DNA from: Adineta steineri
Lineage: Eukaryota > Rotifera > Eurotatoria > Adinetida > Adinetidae
Length of the DNA stretch: 64,000 nucleotides
NCBI GenBank assembly: GCA_905250115.1
Contig: CAJNOI010000031.1
Location: forward strand, 281,278-345,277
Reading direction: 5' to 3'
Below are positions 53,301 to 62,298 of this stretch, one piece after another. Both the position numbers and the translations under genes were made by a program. Positions within the stretch are counted from its first letter, which is position 1; every line of letters begins with the position of its first letter. Under the pieces are notes generated by a model. That model saw nothing but the letters and a program-made list of their open reading frames with translations. It was not told where the DNA came from and did not search any database.

Positions 53301-53372
53301 AATAATCAACAATCGGCAATAACAAAAAAACATCGAAGGAAATTTAAAGAGCGACATTTAGAACATTTGTAG
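41317..53372 (+). CDS. Myosin motor-chitin synthase fusion (type 2 chitin synthase)
   Basis: Makes chitin from UDP-GlcNAc at the plasma membrane. Thirty-eight exons were traced; first 41317-41430, last 53021-53372; summed length 8,415 bases, about 2,804 residues, every phase matching. The motor (about 1-700) has GESGAGKTEST (P-loop), [13 protein letters not shown] (switch I), DMSGFENF (switch II) and [10 protein letters not shown], so ATPase motifs are intact. Loop 2 carries a long basic Ser-rich insert. One IQ-like motif ([15 protein letters not shown]) follows. After a disordered linker come about nine membrane segments (from about residue 1100). The glycosyltransferase core has [29 protein letters not shown] and SWGTRE (about 1920-2260), with further membrane segments around and after it, and a Gln-rich basic tail. 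This architecture is known from molluscs and other lophotrochozoans; fungal fusions are independent. Likely used for trophi or eggshell chitin (inference). Confidence 0.95.
42780..42905. mobile_element. 126-bp hAT-like MITE in myosin-chitin synthase intron
   Basis: Ends are TAGGGAGCTGCGGAGT on the left and the complement of CAGGGACCTACGGAGT on the right (13 of 16 match). They lie between identical 8-bp repeats CTGATAGC at 42772-42779 and 42906-42913. CAGGG ends with an 8-bp duplication are typical of hAT elements. The interior repeats GACGGAGTC/GTCGGAGTC motifs and has no ORF. It sits within a 571-bp intron (42592-43162), leaving splicing signals intact. Confidence 0.87.
45017..45609 (+). CDS. 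Candidate alternative first exon of the myosin-chitin synthase gene
   Basis: An open frame of 593 bases inside the 1,175-bp motor intron (44564-45738). It starts at ATG ([12 protein letters not shown]) and ends exactly at a donor with two leftover bases AG, the same phase and bases as the preceding motor exon. Splicing to 45739 would give DRCIKPNHG and carry on through the converter, IQ, linker and chitin synthase. It cannot be an in-frame cassette from the motor side, because the frame from a possible acceptor near 44950 hits TAA. So it is best read as an alternative start. The encoded 197 residues are Ser/Thr/Asp-rich with no recognised domain. Expression is unproven. Confidence 0.5.
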
Positions 53373-54953
53373 TGTGTACGAATATGTATCTTTCATTGTG
53401 TTTTTCTTTTTTTTGTTGTTTTGAATAATATACTAGCAAAATGAATTAAAAGCAAATACTTCTGTCAGTTATCTTCATATTGTTTATAGAGAATCTCATT
53501 ATATGCAGAAATAATAATAAAAAGAAGATGATTAACAGTAAGTGAAAAGATTGTTTTTCTGATCTGAATACTCTATTGAATACTGTGAATACACAATAGT
53601 AACTCAATCTTTTCCTTCTTAATTTCAAGACGAATCTTATTGCTGACATAATCAAAACAAAAAGAAAAAGCAAAAATTAGGCACCATTTTTTTCCTACCA
53701 ATTTTTTACAGTTACACAATCAAACAATGAACTCATCGGTTGAATTATTATCACTTGTATTTAGACAGTATATATATCTGACGCTATTATAGAATAATCA
53801 TGAATGTGGACAAATCTATGAAAACTTTAAAATCATCATTCGATATCGAGCGCTGCACTGCATTTTGTAGTTGAATGAAATTCGATTTTCTCATTATTTC
53901 ACGCATGTAACTATAGACATACAAGAATATACATGTTTGTGTTTGAATAACATTATCTTGAAAAATTTTACAAATTATAATGTATGCGACATTATAATTA
54001 TTTCCAACTTTCAAGTCTTCAATAACATTAAACATTAGAGCAGAACGAAAAAAATTCCATAGAGATTCTTTTTACGTCATCAAAACACCTAATAACATTT
54101 CTTTTCGCGGAATATTTTAGAGAGCAACAGTCGTAAAAATATTTAACCATGCCTTTTTCGTTCTTTGTGTATTACTAAGGAGTATATATGTTGATCTTTT
54201 TTTCTATGTAAATACTGGGAACATATCTCAAATGTATTTTACTTGTATACGGAACATCAGGCTAGATGTGAGGGCTCAGAGAAAACAGCCCTATCCACCT
54301 ACATCCTTTATAGAGTAAAACTCGACCAATAAGTTTATATTACTAGACGATAATAAGACTGCAGCAACTAAATACTAATTTAAACTATTTTTCAAGTAAC
54401 TTACACTTAAGAAATATAAATTTTTTCTCTAATAATTACAATTTGGAAAAACGAATACGAAAAACTCGTTAAAATAGTTTAACGTGTTATTGTTCGACAT
54501 TTGCCTGCCTAGGCAGATCCACACCCGACATGAAGTGCAATGTTTTGACTCTCTTCTTCAGAGAAAGCTACCTAATGCACTTTCAAATTTTTCATCTTTC
54601 CAAATGAAATGTAAACATGAATAATACCAATTTGAGGTGAAGACGAAGAATACATGAAATGTAAACATGAGTAGGTGTATGACAATTTGGATTTTTCCTC
54701 AAGATGTTGGATACATATTTATATTTCATTATTTTTTGTTTTCATAAGCAATTGTTTTTGTGACTGAAATATATATGCATACGTTTCCAATGACGACAAT
54801 GACTCAAATGCATGATGTCATTTTGTTTGCGTGGGAACAATAAGCACTAGAAGTATATAAAAGAGTGATTATTGGTACAAAGAAAATTCAATACACCACA
54901 TCATTGTGCCAAACAGACATATATTATTACAATAATTAAGTTAATCAAACGAA
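53373..54953. other. Intergenic region after the chitin synthase gene
   Basis: No gene recognised. It holds the probable 3' UTR, one imperfect G/T-rich palindrome at about 54261-54308, a near-repeat of ATGAAATGTAAACATGA at about 54605 and 54654, and the promoter of the next gene. Confidence 0.5.
54854..54863 (+). promoter_or_regulatory. TATA box of the intronless membrane-protein gene
   Basis: GTATATAAAAG lies about 95 bp before the ATG, a consensus TATA box at a distance allowing a short leader. It is the clearest core-promoter element in the window; most other genes here show none. Confidence 0.7.
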
Positions 54954-55946
54954 ATGGAATGGACATACTCGGTTTATATGGGAGTTACTTACGGTATTTC
55001 GTGTACTCTTTTTGTGGTCATCAGTACAGGAGTAGCTTTTATCTACTCTTGTTCAAAAACAGGTAAAGAGTTTATCAACAAAAGAGTCATTGGTGTTGAT
55101 CCACCCGATGTAGAAGATGATGAGAACGATGATGTCAAGAAAAAGCGTATGAAGATAAAGGAAGATGTTCCATCAGAAAATAAATCTGATGATGATCATG
55201 ATACGAATGGTAACAAATTGATTGGTGGTCTGTTCTGCATTCTTGCCGTAATGACACTTTCTATAGCAGCGGCGCTCATTTTTGAAGGATGTTTCTTGGC
55301 AAATGCAAGACTTCTTCCAGATGATAATTGTCCTGATTATCCAATGGACTGTTTCGTTTTTAATCAGATAGCAGATCCGCAACCAATAACGCAAAGTGCC
55401 AGTTTTCGTTGTCTACCTACAAATAAAACTCAGTTTCCAAGTGGTGCCTCTAACGGTATTGCTGTGTGTTTTGGATGGATCATCAAACTTCAAACAACAA
55501 AAAACATTCTGGATCAGTTCGGTATATGTACGGGTCTAATTGGTCTCTTTACTACACTCCTAGCTATCATTATTTATCTTGGAAAATCTATAAAAACAAT
55601 TGTTCTAAGCTGTATATTTATTGTAGCTTCCATCGTTACCATCATTCTTTTAGCAGTCTTTAAATGGTCATTTGCTCCGCTAACGTATGCCGTACTTGTT
55701 CTAGGAATGACATTGGGAATATTTGGAGTGTGTCTCTATTTCATTCTGCCAAAACCAATAGATAAGAACACCAATCAACCAACACCTGAACCAAATAAAA
55801 GTCCAATAGATTCTCCGCCTCATACGGTTGTACCTGTTTCAATGTCATACACTCCTAAGACGACAGCAGCATATCGTAATAAAGTTGCAGAACGACAATC
55901 GAAAGTTTTTCCCGAATCAACTTCTCCGTCTAACATAAAACAATGA
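54954..55946 (+). CDS. Unrecognised multi-pass membrane protein, intronless
   Basis: Single-exon frame of 330 residues, family not recognised. One membrane segment near residues 10-33 is followed by a charged Asp/Lys-rich cytosolic-looking loop (about 40-88), a second segment (about 89-110), then a Cys-rich, probably external region (CPDYPMDCFVF, then RCLPTNKTQF with an N-glycosylation site NKT). Three or four further segments follow (about 165-285). The C-terminal tail is Pro/Thr-rich (NQPTPEPNKSPIDSPPH). Topology is vaguely tetraspanin-like but lacks the CCG motif. Codon use is less A/T-biased at third positions than in the left-hand genes. The strong TATA box and lack of introns suggest a lineage-specific, perhaps inducible gene (inference). 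Confidence 0.8.
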   Translation: MEWTYSVYMGVTYGISCTLFVVISTGVAFIYSCSKTGKEFINKRVIGVDPPDVEDDENDDVKKKRMKIKEDVPSENKSDDDHDTNGNKLIGGLFCILAVMTLSIAAALIFEGCFLANARLLPDDNCPDYPMDCFVFNQIADPQPITQSASFRCLPTNKTQFPSGASNGIAVCFGWIIKLQTTKNILDQFGICTGLIGLFTTLLAIIIYLGKSIKTIVLSCIFIVASIVTIILLAVFKWSFAPLTYAVLVLGMTLGIFGVCLYFILPKPIDKNTNQPTPEPNKSPIDSPPHTVVPVSMSYTPKTTAAYRNKVAERQSKVFPESTSPSNIKQ

Positions 55947-56523
55947 ATATTTATAACTTATTTAGGTTTTCTATCCTTTAAGTAGGCCACAGAAATCTTG
56001 TAAATCTTTAATAAAAATCTTTTTTTTCAAAATAATTAATATTTTTAATATTATTCATATTTTATATAATACACCTCATTATCAATCTTTTCTCATTCAA
56101 GCACACTTACGCTCACCAAATATGCGCTACAGAAAAAGAAAATATCGTTTTCAAATTAAAAAAACTGAGGTTGAAATGACGTCATTGTTCTGTACCATTT
56201 AATTTTTTAATTTTTTTTGCATGATTCCTGACAGAACAGAGCAAGGATGAAATACTCATACAAGAGCAACTTGAAAACATGTTCTGTTACGAAAATAGTA
56301 TTGCTACTCTATTTATCGTTCTTTCATATATAGTATGATTGTTTTGAATACGCATCGCTAGTTCTTTCAGCGATGAATATATCGAAAAAAAAGATCTGAA
56401 TTTATGAGGTATTGGGAGAGGTTTAATCAACGAAAGAAATGTTAATTTAAATCTGTGTGCAGCGACTATAAAATAATATATCAAAAATAATAAAATCGAT
56501 GGCGGAATGACATCATAATTGCG

Positions 56524-56580
56524 CGGTGTGTGTATGGTTAACGGTGTGATTATTCACTGTGTCTACTCACACCCACACCT
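56524..56580. repeat. G/T-rich imperfect palindrome
   Basis: GTGTGTATGG and GGTGTGATTATTCACTGTG on the left face ACTCACACCCACACC on the right. First of the main cluster of similar elements. Confidence 0.6.
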
Positions 56581-57289
56581 TCAATCATCTATATTTTCAA
56601 TGATTGAATCTAAAACAATCAGAAAGAAAACTTGTTGAATACTTTTTTTCAACAAATCATATATCAATTGATAGATGTGTGTTCTGTGTCCTAGAAACTA
56701 TAAAACATAATTCTGTGCGATATCGAAAACTGAAGTTATAAGCAATTTACTGAAGAAATCCTTTTCTTCAGAAGAAGTAGGTCTAATTACTTTATGATCT
56801 AGAATACGAAATTATTGAATAAATGAATCAAATAATGCAAAGATTTGTAAAAGGTTTGGAAGGTGTGGGTTTTGATCGAATAGAATATTTATACTTATAT
56901 ACACTCTCAAAAAAAACAGACTTATAAGATATTGTAGAACCGATAAAGGAACCATCGATACTATTTAATATATTAATCAATCATTTACAAATTATTTAAT
57001 AATAACAATTTTACAATATAAGAATTGATTTTGATACCTTTACATCTTTTATACTCATTAAAAAAAATATTTATATCATTCGGAGCTTAAGATAAAATAT
57101 TTTGAAATATCAGTAAATCTGTTAGTAAAATAGAAGAAATATTAAAAATAAAAATAAATTTTTTTTTTGCTTTTATTTTTATAAACCTTTTAATCAATCA
57201 ATAAAGACATACAAAAAATAGATAATACACTCGATAATATCTTGAGGGTATACTAGTGCGGGTGCGCGTCTATTATTTTTACTCATAGC

Positions 57290-57600
57290 TATACTCATTT
57301 AAGAAGATTGTAAATTTATCCCAAGAGCTATCATTAAAACGCTGTATAAATACTGGTTTCATAAAATATTCTTCGTATAACGTTGATAAATCATTAGCTC
57401 GTACAAGAGCTTCCTTCATATTTGATCGTTCTTTTAATTTACTAACTTAATTGTATAAATCACTTGTTTGATTTTCAAGAATATTGACTCGATTAATAGT
57501 TTTGTAAAATATACGAGAATGTTGACGTACAAATGCAGAAATTTTTTCACTAATCTTTTTTTGATTATCTTCTGTAACCCAGATCGATCATTCAAACGAT
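57290..57600 (-). pseudogene. Decayed coiled-coil-like gene, copy A
   Basis: Read leftward from about 57595, one frame runs for about 100 codons with a single TAA: VTEDNQKKISEKISAFVRQ, then RIFYKTINRVNILENQTSDL, then the stop, then VSKLKERSNMKEALV and ANDLSTLYEEYFMKPVF. An ACCC/GGGTTACAG boundary at its upstream side looks like an old splice acceptor. No family recognised. The homologous copy B argues it was once a gene. Confidence 0.55.
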
Positions 57601-57760
57601 CTGAAATGTCGCCTTCTAAAGCATGAAATCGTGTAATTCCTGCTGTGAATGGCTAAAACCGAGCGCTTCTATTAGCCGTATTTCAACGGTTTTAGACCGT
57701 AGTCCGATGGGTGTGGGTGAGCAAGTGTGAGTGGTCTATTTCACCCACACCTACACCCTT
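57570..57760. repeat. Local segmental duplication, unit 1
   Basis: Matches 58122-58310 with moderate divergence. Shared blocks are ATCATTCAAAC-ATCTGAAA, CGGCTAAAA/TGGCTAAAA-CGAGCGC, CCGT-GTCCG and CTATTTCACCCACA. It ends in the palindrome GGGTGTGGGTGA (57709-57720) with TCACCCACACC (from about 57740), an 11-bp perfect arm pair. Confidence 0.65.
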
Positions 57761-57790
57761 CATTTATAATTAAAATTTATCATTATTAGA

Positions 57791-57988
57791 CTAAAGCATC
57801 GTCCGCATAATTCGAATTCCAACAAAATGGTCTTCTTGTTTGTTATGTTCACAAGCATATCGTTGATGATTGGTATTCTTACAGTTTATTTCTAATTTCA
57901 TAATTTGATCATATAAAAGACCTGTTTTGTCTTCAAGAATATATACTCGATTAAACATTTCGAAAAACACACAAGATTGTTGTTCCAA
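57791..57988 (-). pseudogene. Decayed coiled-coil-like gene, copy B
   Basis: Sixty-five open codons on the minus strand contain FFEMFNRVYILEDKTGLLYD and QIMKLE, which align with IFYKTINRVNILENQTSDLY and VSKLKE of copy A. The upstream part toward 58120 is broken by stops. It ends at IRIMRTML. Probably a fragment of the same former gene carried in the local duplication. Confidence 0.5.
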
Positions 57989-58121
57989 CAGTTCAAAAAA
58001 TTTTCGAACAATATTTTGTAAATCACCTTGATTAATTTTTCATGAATTTATTGAAACATGTATACATAGATTTTGAACTTATATAATATTGTTGAAAAGC
58101 TTCACATATGTATTTTTTATC

Positions 58122-58310
58122 ATCTTCTTTAACCCAGGTTGATCATTCAAACCATCTGAAACGCCACCTTAAAAGACATGAAACAATGTAAATCCTGTTG
58201 TGAACGGCTAAAATCGAGCGCCTCTTTTGGTTGTGTTTCACCGTTTATAGGTCGTAATCCGGCGGGTGTAGGTAGGTGTGAGTTCTCTATTTCACCCACA
58301 ACACATGCGC
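58122..58310. repeat. Local segmental duplication, unit 2
   Basis: Counterpart of 57570-57760. It also ends in a G/T-rich palindrome (GGCGGGTGTAGGTAGG...CACCCACAACACATGCGCC). Confidence 0.65.
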
Positions 58311-58457
58311 CATCTTTTGATAAGGGGATTGTTTCAATCAATTTGATAACAGAAGAATATTCGAACAGTATTAGATAGCAACTTATTTTGTGTCATTTAT
58401 ATAACCAAATCTATACAAGTATACTATGTGCATATTTTCCAAAATCTATCGATTCAT

Positions 58458-58526
58458 GAGAGTGGGTGTGAATGGGTGTTGGTGTAAGCTAAACATGATG
58501 TCTACGCCCACACCCCCACCCCATAT
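58458..58526. repeat. G/T-rich imperfect palindrome
   Basis: GTGGGTGTGAATGGGTGTTG on the left and GCCCACACCCCCACCCCAT on the right around a short AT spacer. Confidence 0.65.
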
Positions 58527-58807
58527 CCTCAATAATTTATCTTTGACTCGAATGGATATTTGGCAGATATGTAAAATAATCTGATATAGATGATCATATA
58601 TGATCCAAGGAACCAACATTATACGCATCTTATAACGAGCTTTAAGTGATTTTCGCTTATTTAAACAAATCTTCCTTCACAGCATCAATTTTTTTCTTGA
58701 ATTTTTAACTATTTGTTCGTTTACAACGGAAAGTAAAAAACATAAACATCATGGGTCATAAACATATATTATCAATCATATTATAAAATCATATAGATGC
58801 AACAGAT

Positions 58808-58895
58808 TAATAAGATGTGGATGTGAGTGTAGCTGGATGTGTGAGGTGGATGTTAATAAAGAAGATTCTCACACCAATACCCTCAAGATGGGTTG
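58808..58895. repeat. G/T-rich imperfect palindrome
   Basis: GATGTGGATGTGAGTGTAGC and GTGTGAGGTGG on the left face TCTCACACCAATACCCTCAAG on the right. A related G-rich tract (CTTGAGGGTGTGTATT) occurs near 59132. Confidence 0.55.
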
Positions 58896-59263
58896 ATAAT
58901 GATCGAAAATTTTCAGTTTAAATAAAACTTCAGAGAGTAACTATAGTTTCATTTTCATTAAAACTGAAGAAATTTGTTTAATAGTGGCAAATTTATTATT
59001 AGCTTTCTTTTCTTTTCTTTTTTCTTTTCTTTCGCCCTACATTTTTTATTATTGATCAAACGATTCAGTTGCAAAAGAGTGTCAACAAAATTGCGAATCA
59101 TAACATAACGACGCGCATAAAAAATGAGAATCTTGAGGGTGTGTATTATTCGTTGATGTTGTGCAAGATCGTTGATGTACGTCATCACCACATAATAAAT
59201 ACATGAGTTTTTTCATTCGTTTTTTCTATTCTATACTTTATTCAAACAAACTATTTGTCGCAA

Positions 59264-59584
59264 ATGGAAGCAATTTTCATATCTTTCATATCGCTCGTTA
59301 TAATTAATACATGCTTGGCAAGATATTCAAGCTATAGTAGCAGCTCTGATATTTCATTATCAACCGGTGCGATTATAGGTATTGCAGTGGGTGGTGGTGT
59401 TTTCCTTATTATTATTATTGCAGTACCAATAATAATAGTCTGTTGTTTAATAAAACAAGCGAACAAACGAAAAATGGGTATAGCCCCCTTCGCAGGGAAC
59501 ACAGCCTGGGCTCAACAACAAAATCAATATCAACCACCAGGTTTTAATCAAGCATCATATTCTGGATTTAATACTAAAGCATAA
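59264..59584 (+). CDS. Small single-pass membrane protein, unrecognised
   Basis: About 106 residues, no intron. The ATG of MEAIFISFISLVIINTCLA begins a good signal peptide, probably cleaved after CLA. A short Ser/Tyr-rich ectodomain (RYSSYSSSSDISLS) follows, then one membrane segment with a Gly-rich start and Ile/Val core (IGIAVGGGVFLIIIIAVPII, then VCC), basic stop-transfer residues (KQANKRK) and a Gln/Pro/Asn-rich cytosolic tail (QNQYQPPGFNQASYSGF). The layout recalls small Tyr/Pro-tailed adaptors of the Shisa or CYYR type, but the Cys-rich ectodomain of those families is missing, so no family is assigned. Confidence 0.65.
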   Translation: MEAIFISFISLVIINTCLARYSSYSSSSDISLSTGAIIGIAVGGGVFLIIIIAVPIIIVCCLIKQANKRKMGIAPFAGNTAWAQQQNQYQPPGFNQASYSGFNTKA

Positions 59585-62298
59585 TCAACAAAATGACACC
59601 AGTTTCATGAAACACATTCTATATGAATAAGTCTTTGGTACAATCAATCATCAATGTATTATCATGTGAAAAAAAATCAATTAACACATAAACTGTACAG
59701 CTAGTATGTTATGATCTTCACATGTCGTGAGATCATGTCATTGCCACCATTCTCTCTTTCTCTCTCTCACTAGTACAATCTTTGTAGTACTATCTTCTCT
59801 CTCTTGTGATTTTCAGATCGTATATATAGTGAAATTATTTTGAATAAAAGACACAGAATCGAACCGACACAATCTTAAAGCCTACATGAGATGTGGGGTG
59901 TAGGTGGTTGTGTGATGAGTAGGAGACCCACGCCCACGTACCGCTTGACTGATCAAATTTAATGAAAAATCAATCTTGATCTAACTCTTTTTACATGGGA
60001 TTTCTCAGTTAGTCATGCAATCATTGTATAATTTAATGGAACATTTATAATTCTGTTTACTGAATTTTTTCTTTTAGTATCTATCCAATCTATATGCAAA
60101 CATATGGAATATTTTAAAGAATAGAATGTTTTTGGTTACAATCAACTTTAAATACATTATGTAATAGAAATTAATAAAATGAAAATAAACTTTTTTCCGA
60201 TTGATTAGCAATATAACAACGATTTAGTTTTATCTATTTCTATTTGGTATCAAAAGAAAACGACTAATATAAAATGACAACGAAACTTCACAGGATAATC
60301 AAAGAGAAAATAAATGTTCATTGAATATAAGTTTTTATTTTGATCCATATTTTAAGTGTATATGGCGTAAGATGAATATAACACCCATACTCTACATATA
60401 CTATAGAAGAATACAGAAATATATGACACCACTAGACACTCAAAATAAAATTCTAAAAACAATCCAGGACACAAATAGAGCAACGGAGAAAACGTATGTA
60501 TAAGATTTCAAATAAATTGTTTTACTATTGAATTTATTATAAAAAAAACTACTCACCACAATCGAATAAATCAAGCTTTAATGATGCGTAATATTCTTAT
60601 CTATATCGTACGATTTTCTTTTTGCGTTAAATGATACATGTGTTTCTTTTTCAACGTGACAAAATTTTATCTTTCTATACATTTTTTTCTCTCAACTAAG
60701 TATTTGATTCATGGTGACTATACATAACATAGATAATATATCCAAGATAGAAGGAAAGAATTAGTAAATATAAACAACGACAATAATAAGAAAAAAAACA
60801 GATTATCAAACTAATAAAAGATAAATATATTTGAAAAAATCTGAACAAACGACAATAAATCATTGACAATAACTCGAATAGGAAAAACAAATATGTAGAA
60901 TTTTTAAAATCTATCGAATAGTTCGTATTATTGAGATTTTAACAACGTGAACTTCTTTCCAAGAGAGTTGTTTCAAAGAACTTTCCAGTTGTTTTTCTAA
61001 AAGAACTTCTTTATAAATTTAGTCAAATCGTATGTAAAATGATGTTCTATTTTTATCTATGATAAAAAAAAGATTTATTTTATACAAATTACTTGAAAGT
61101 TATCTCACAAATATAAATGCATTCGACTCATTTAGTTGCATCCATAAAAAATCAACTAAATTTTAACTAAACTAATACAAATATAACAGTCAGTAGAATA
61201 TAAACATTTAATTTTCATTATTAAATTCTTTTTATAGAAATTTTCTTTTCTTTTATGATCATTATCTTTAGTTTTGCAGATTTATGCATGGATAAGTTTA
61301 AACCAAATGATATCAATCTATTTTACGACACGTTTCGTCCTATTCTAAGGGGCTTATAGGGTAGATTAGGAATCCTATTATCTTCTGTATATCATTCTTA
61401 AATCGAAAGTCCGATTAAGAATAGAAGAATAAAAGAAAACATTAAATTCGAATCATCTTGTGTTTTCTTCTGTCACCTACAACTGCATCTACACTCACAC
61501 TCGAAAATTCATAGAGATATGATTATAACCTTAATTTATTTATTTAATAGAAACGTAATGAAAAATCATTTAAATGTAAGTTAAGTTTTTAAAAATTTAT
61601 TTTGTTCAAGTAGCAGTTTTAGTAAAATAGAATATCGAGTGATAATAATGACTGTAAAGTTTCTACTTACCATAATTGTACAAATATGAAATAAAATTAA
61701 TCATGAAATTTTAGTCAAATATAGGAAGTCGTAGAGTTTACGAATAATAAAATTTATCAGAAAAATATTTGTATCGTTGTGCCTGTTTATAAACAAATTC
61801 TATCTATTGAATTGTTTGAATATCGTTTAGTAAATAAAAGTATTAAATTTAATAAAAAATGAATTTTGCCTGTAACAGATATATATATAGAAATAATATT
61901 ATACATTTATTTCATTTTTGATTTCACTGCATTCAATACTATATTTAATTATAGTTTCATTGTTTCCCTTCCTCTTCATTCTTGTACATATATAAAAACA
62001 TGTCCTTTTTTCTTGTGTTTTTTTCTGCGTAGATTTATTTTGTTTTTTGAAGAAATAATGATGATAAATATTACACGCACATTTAGTACATGTATTTTAT
62101 TTTCAACCATACTTTATATCATTCTCTATTAATGATGTAAATATTTTGTATTTTAGTATTACATTCATGTGCCTTCGATGAAGTGTGACTGTTTTGTTAT
62201 TGACGACTTAATAGGTAAGAAAAATATCTCATTAAATATGGTCTTACTACTTTTTCGTTCTGCTCAACATTAAGTACTTGAAATTGAAATATATCAAT
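59585..62298. other. Intergenic region before the ARM-TIR gene
   Basis: No gene recognised. It holds a palindromic G/T-rich tract at about 59888-59942, a related C/A-rich tract near 61478-61503, and otherwise AT-rich DNA. A CT/CTCT run lies near 59752-59770. Confidence 0.5.
59888..59942. repeat. G/T-rich imperfect palindrome
   Basis: GATGTGGGGTGTAGGTGGTT on the left and GACCCACGCCCACGTACC on the right, the same style as those at 56.5-58.9 kb. Confidence 0.6.

Larger units (their letters stand above)
55947..59263. other. Accessory intergenic region with decayed genes and G/T-rich palindromes
   Basis: Contains two decayed copies of a minus-strand gene (57290-57600 and 57780-58000), a duplicated non-coding block (57570-57760 against 58122-58310) and several imperfect palindromes of the form GGTGTGGGTGA...TCACCCACACC. 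No intact gene was recognised. Confidence 0.6.

Noticed and set aside
54515..54600. Possible hairpin GAAGTGCA...TGCACTTT
   Set aside because: Arms are only 8 bp with a long loop; expected by chance in a window this size.
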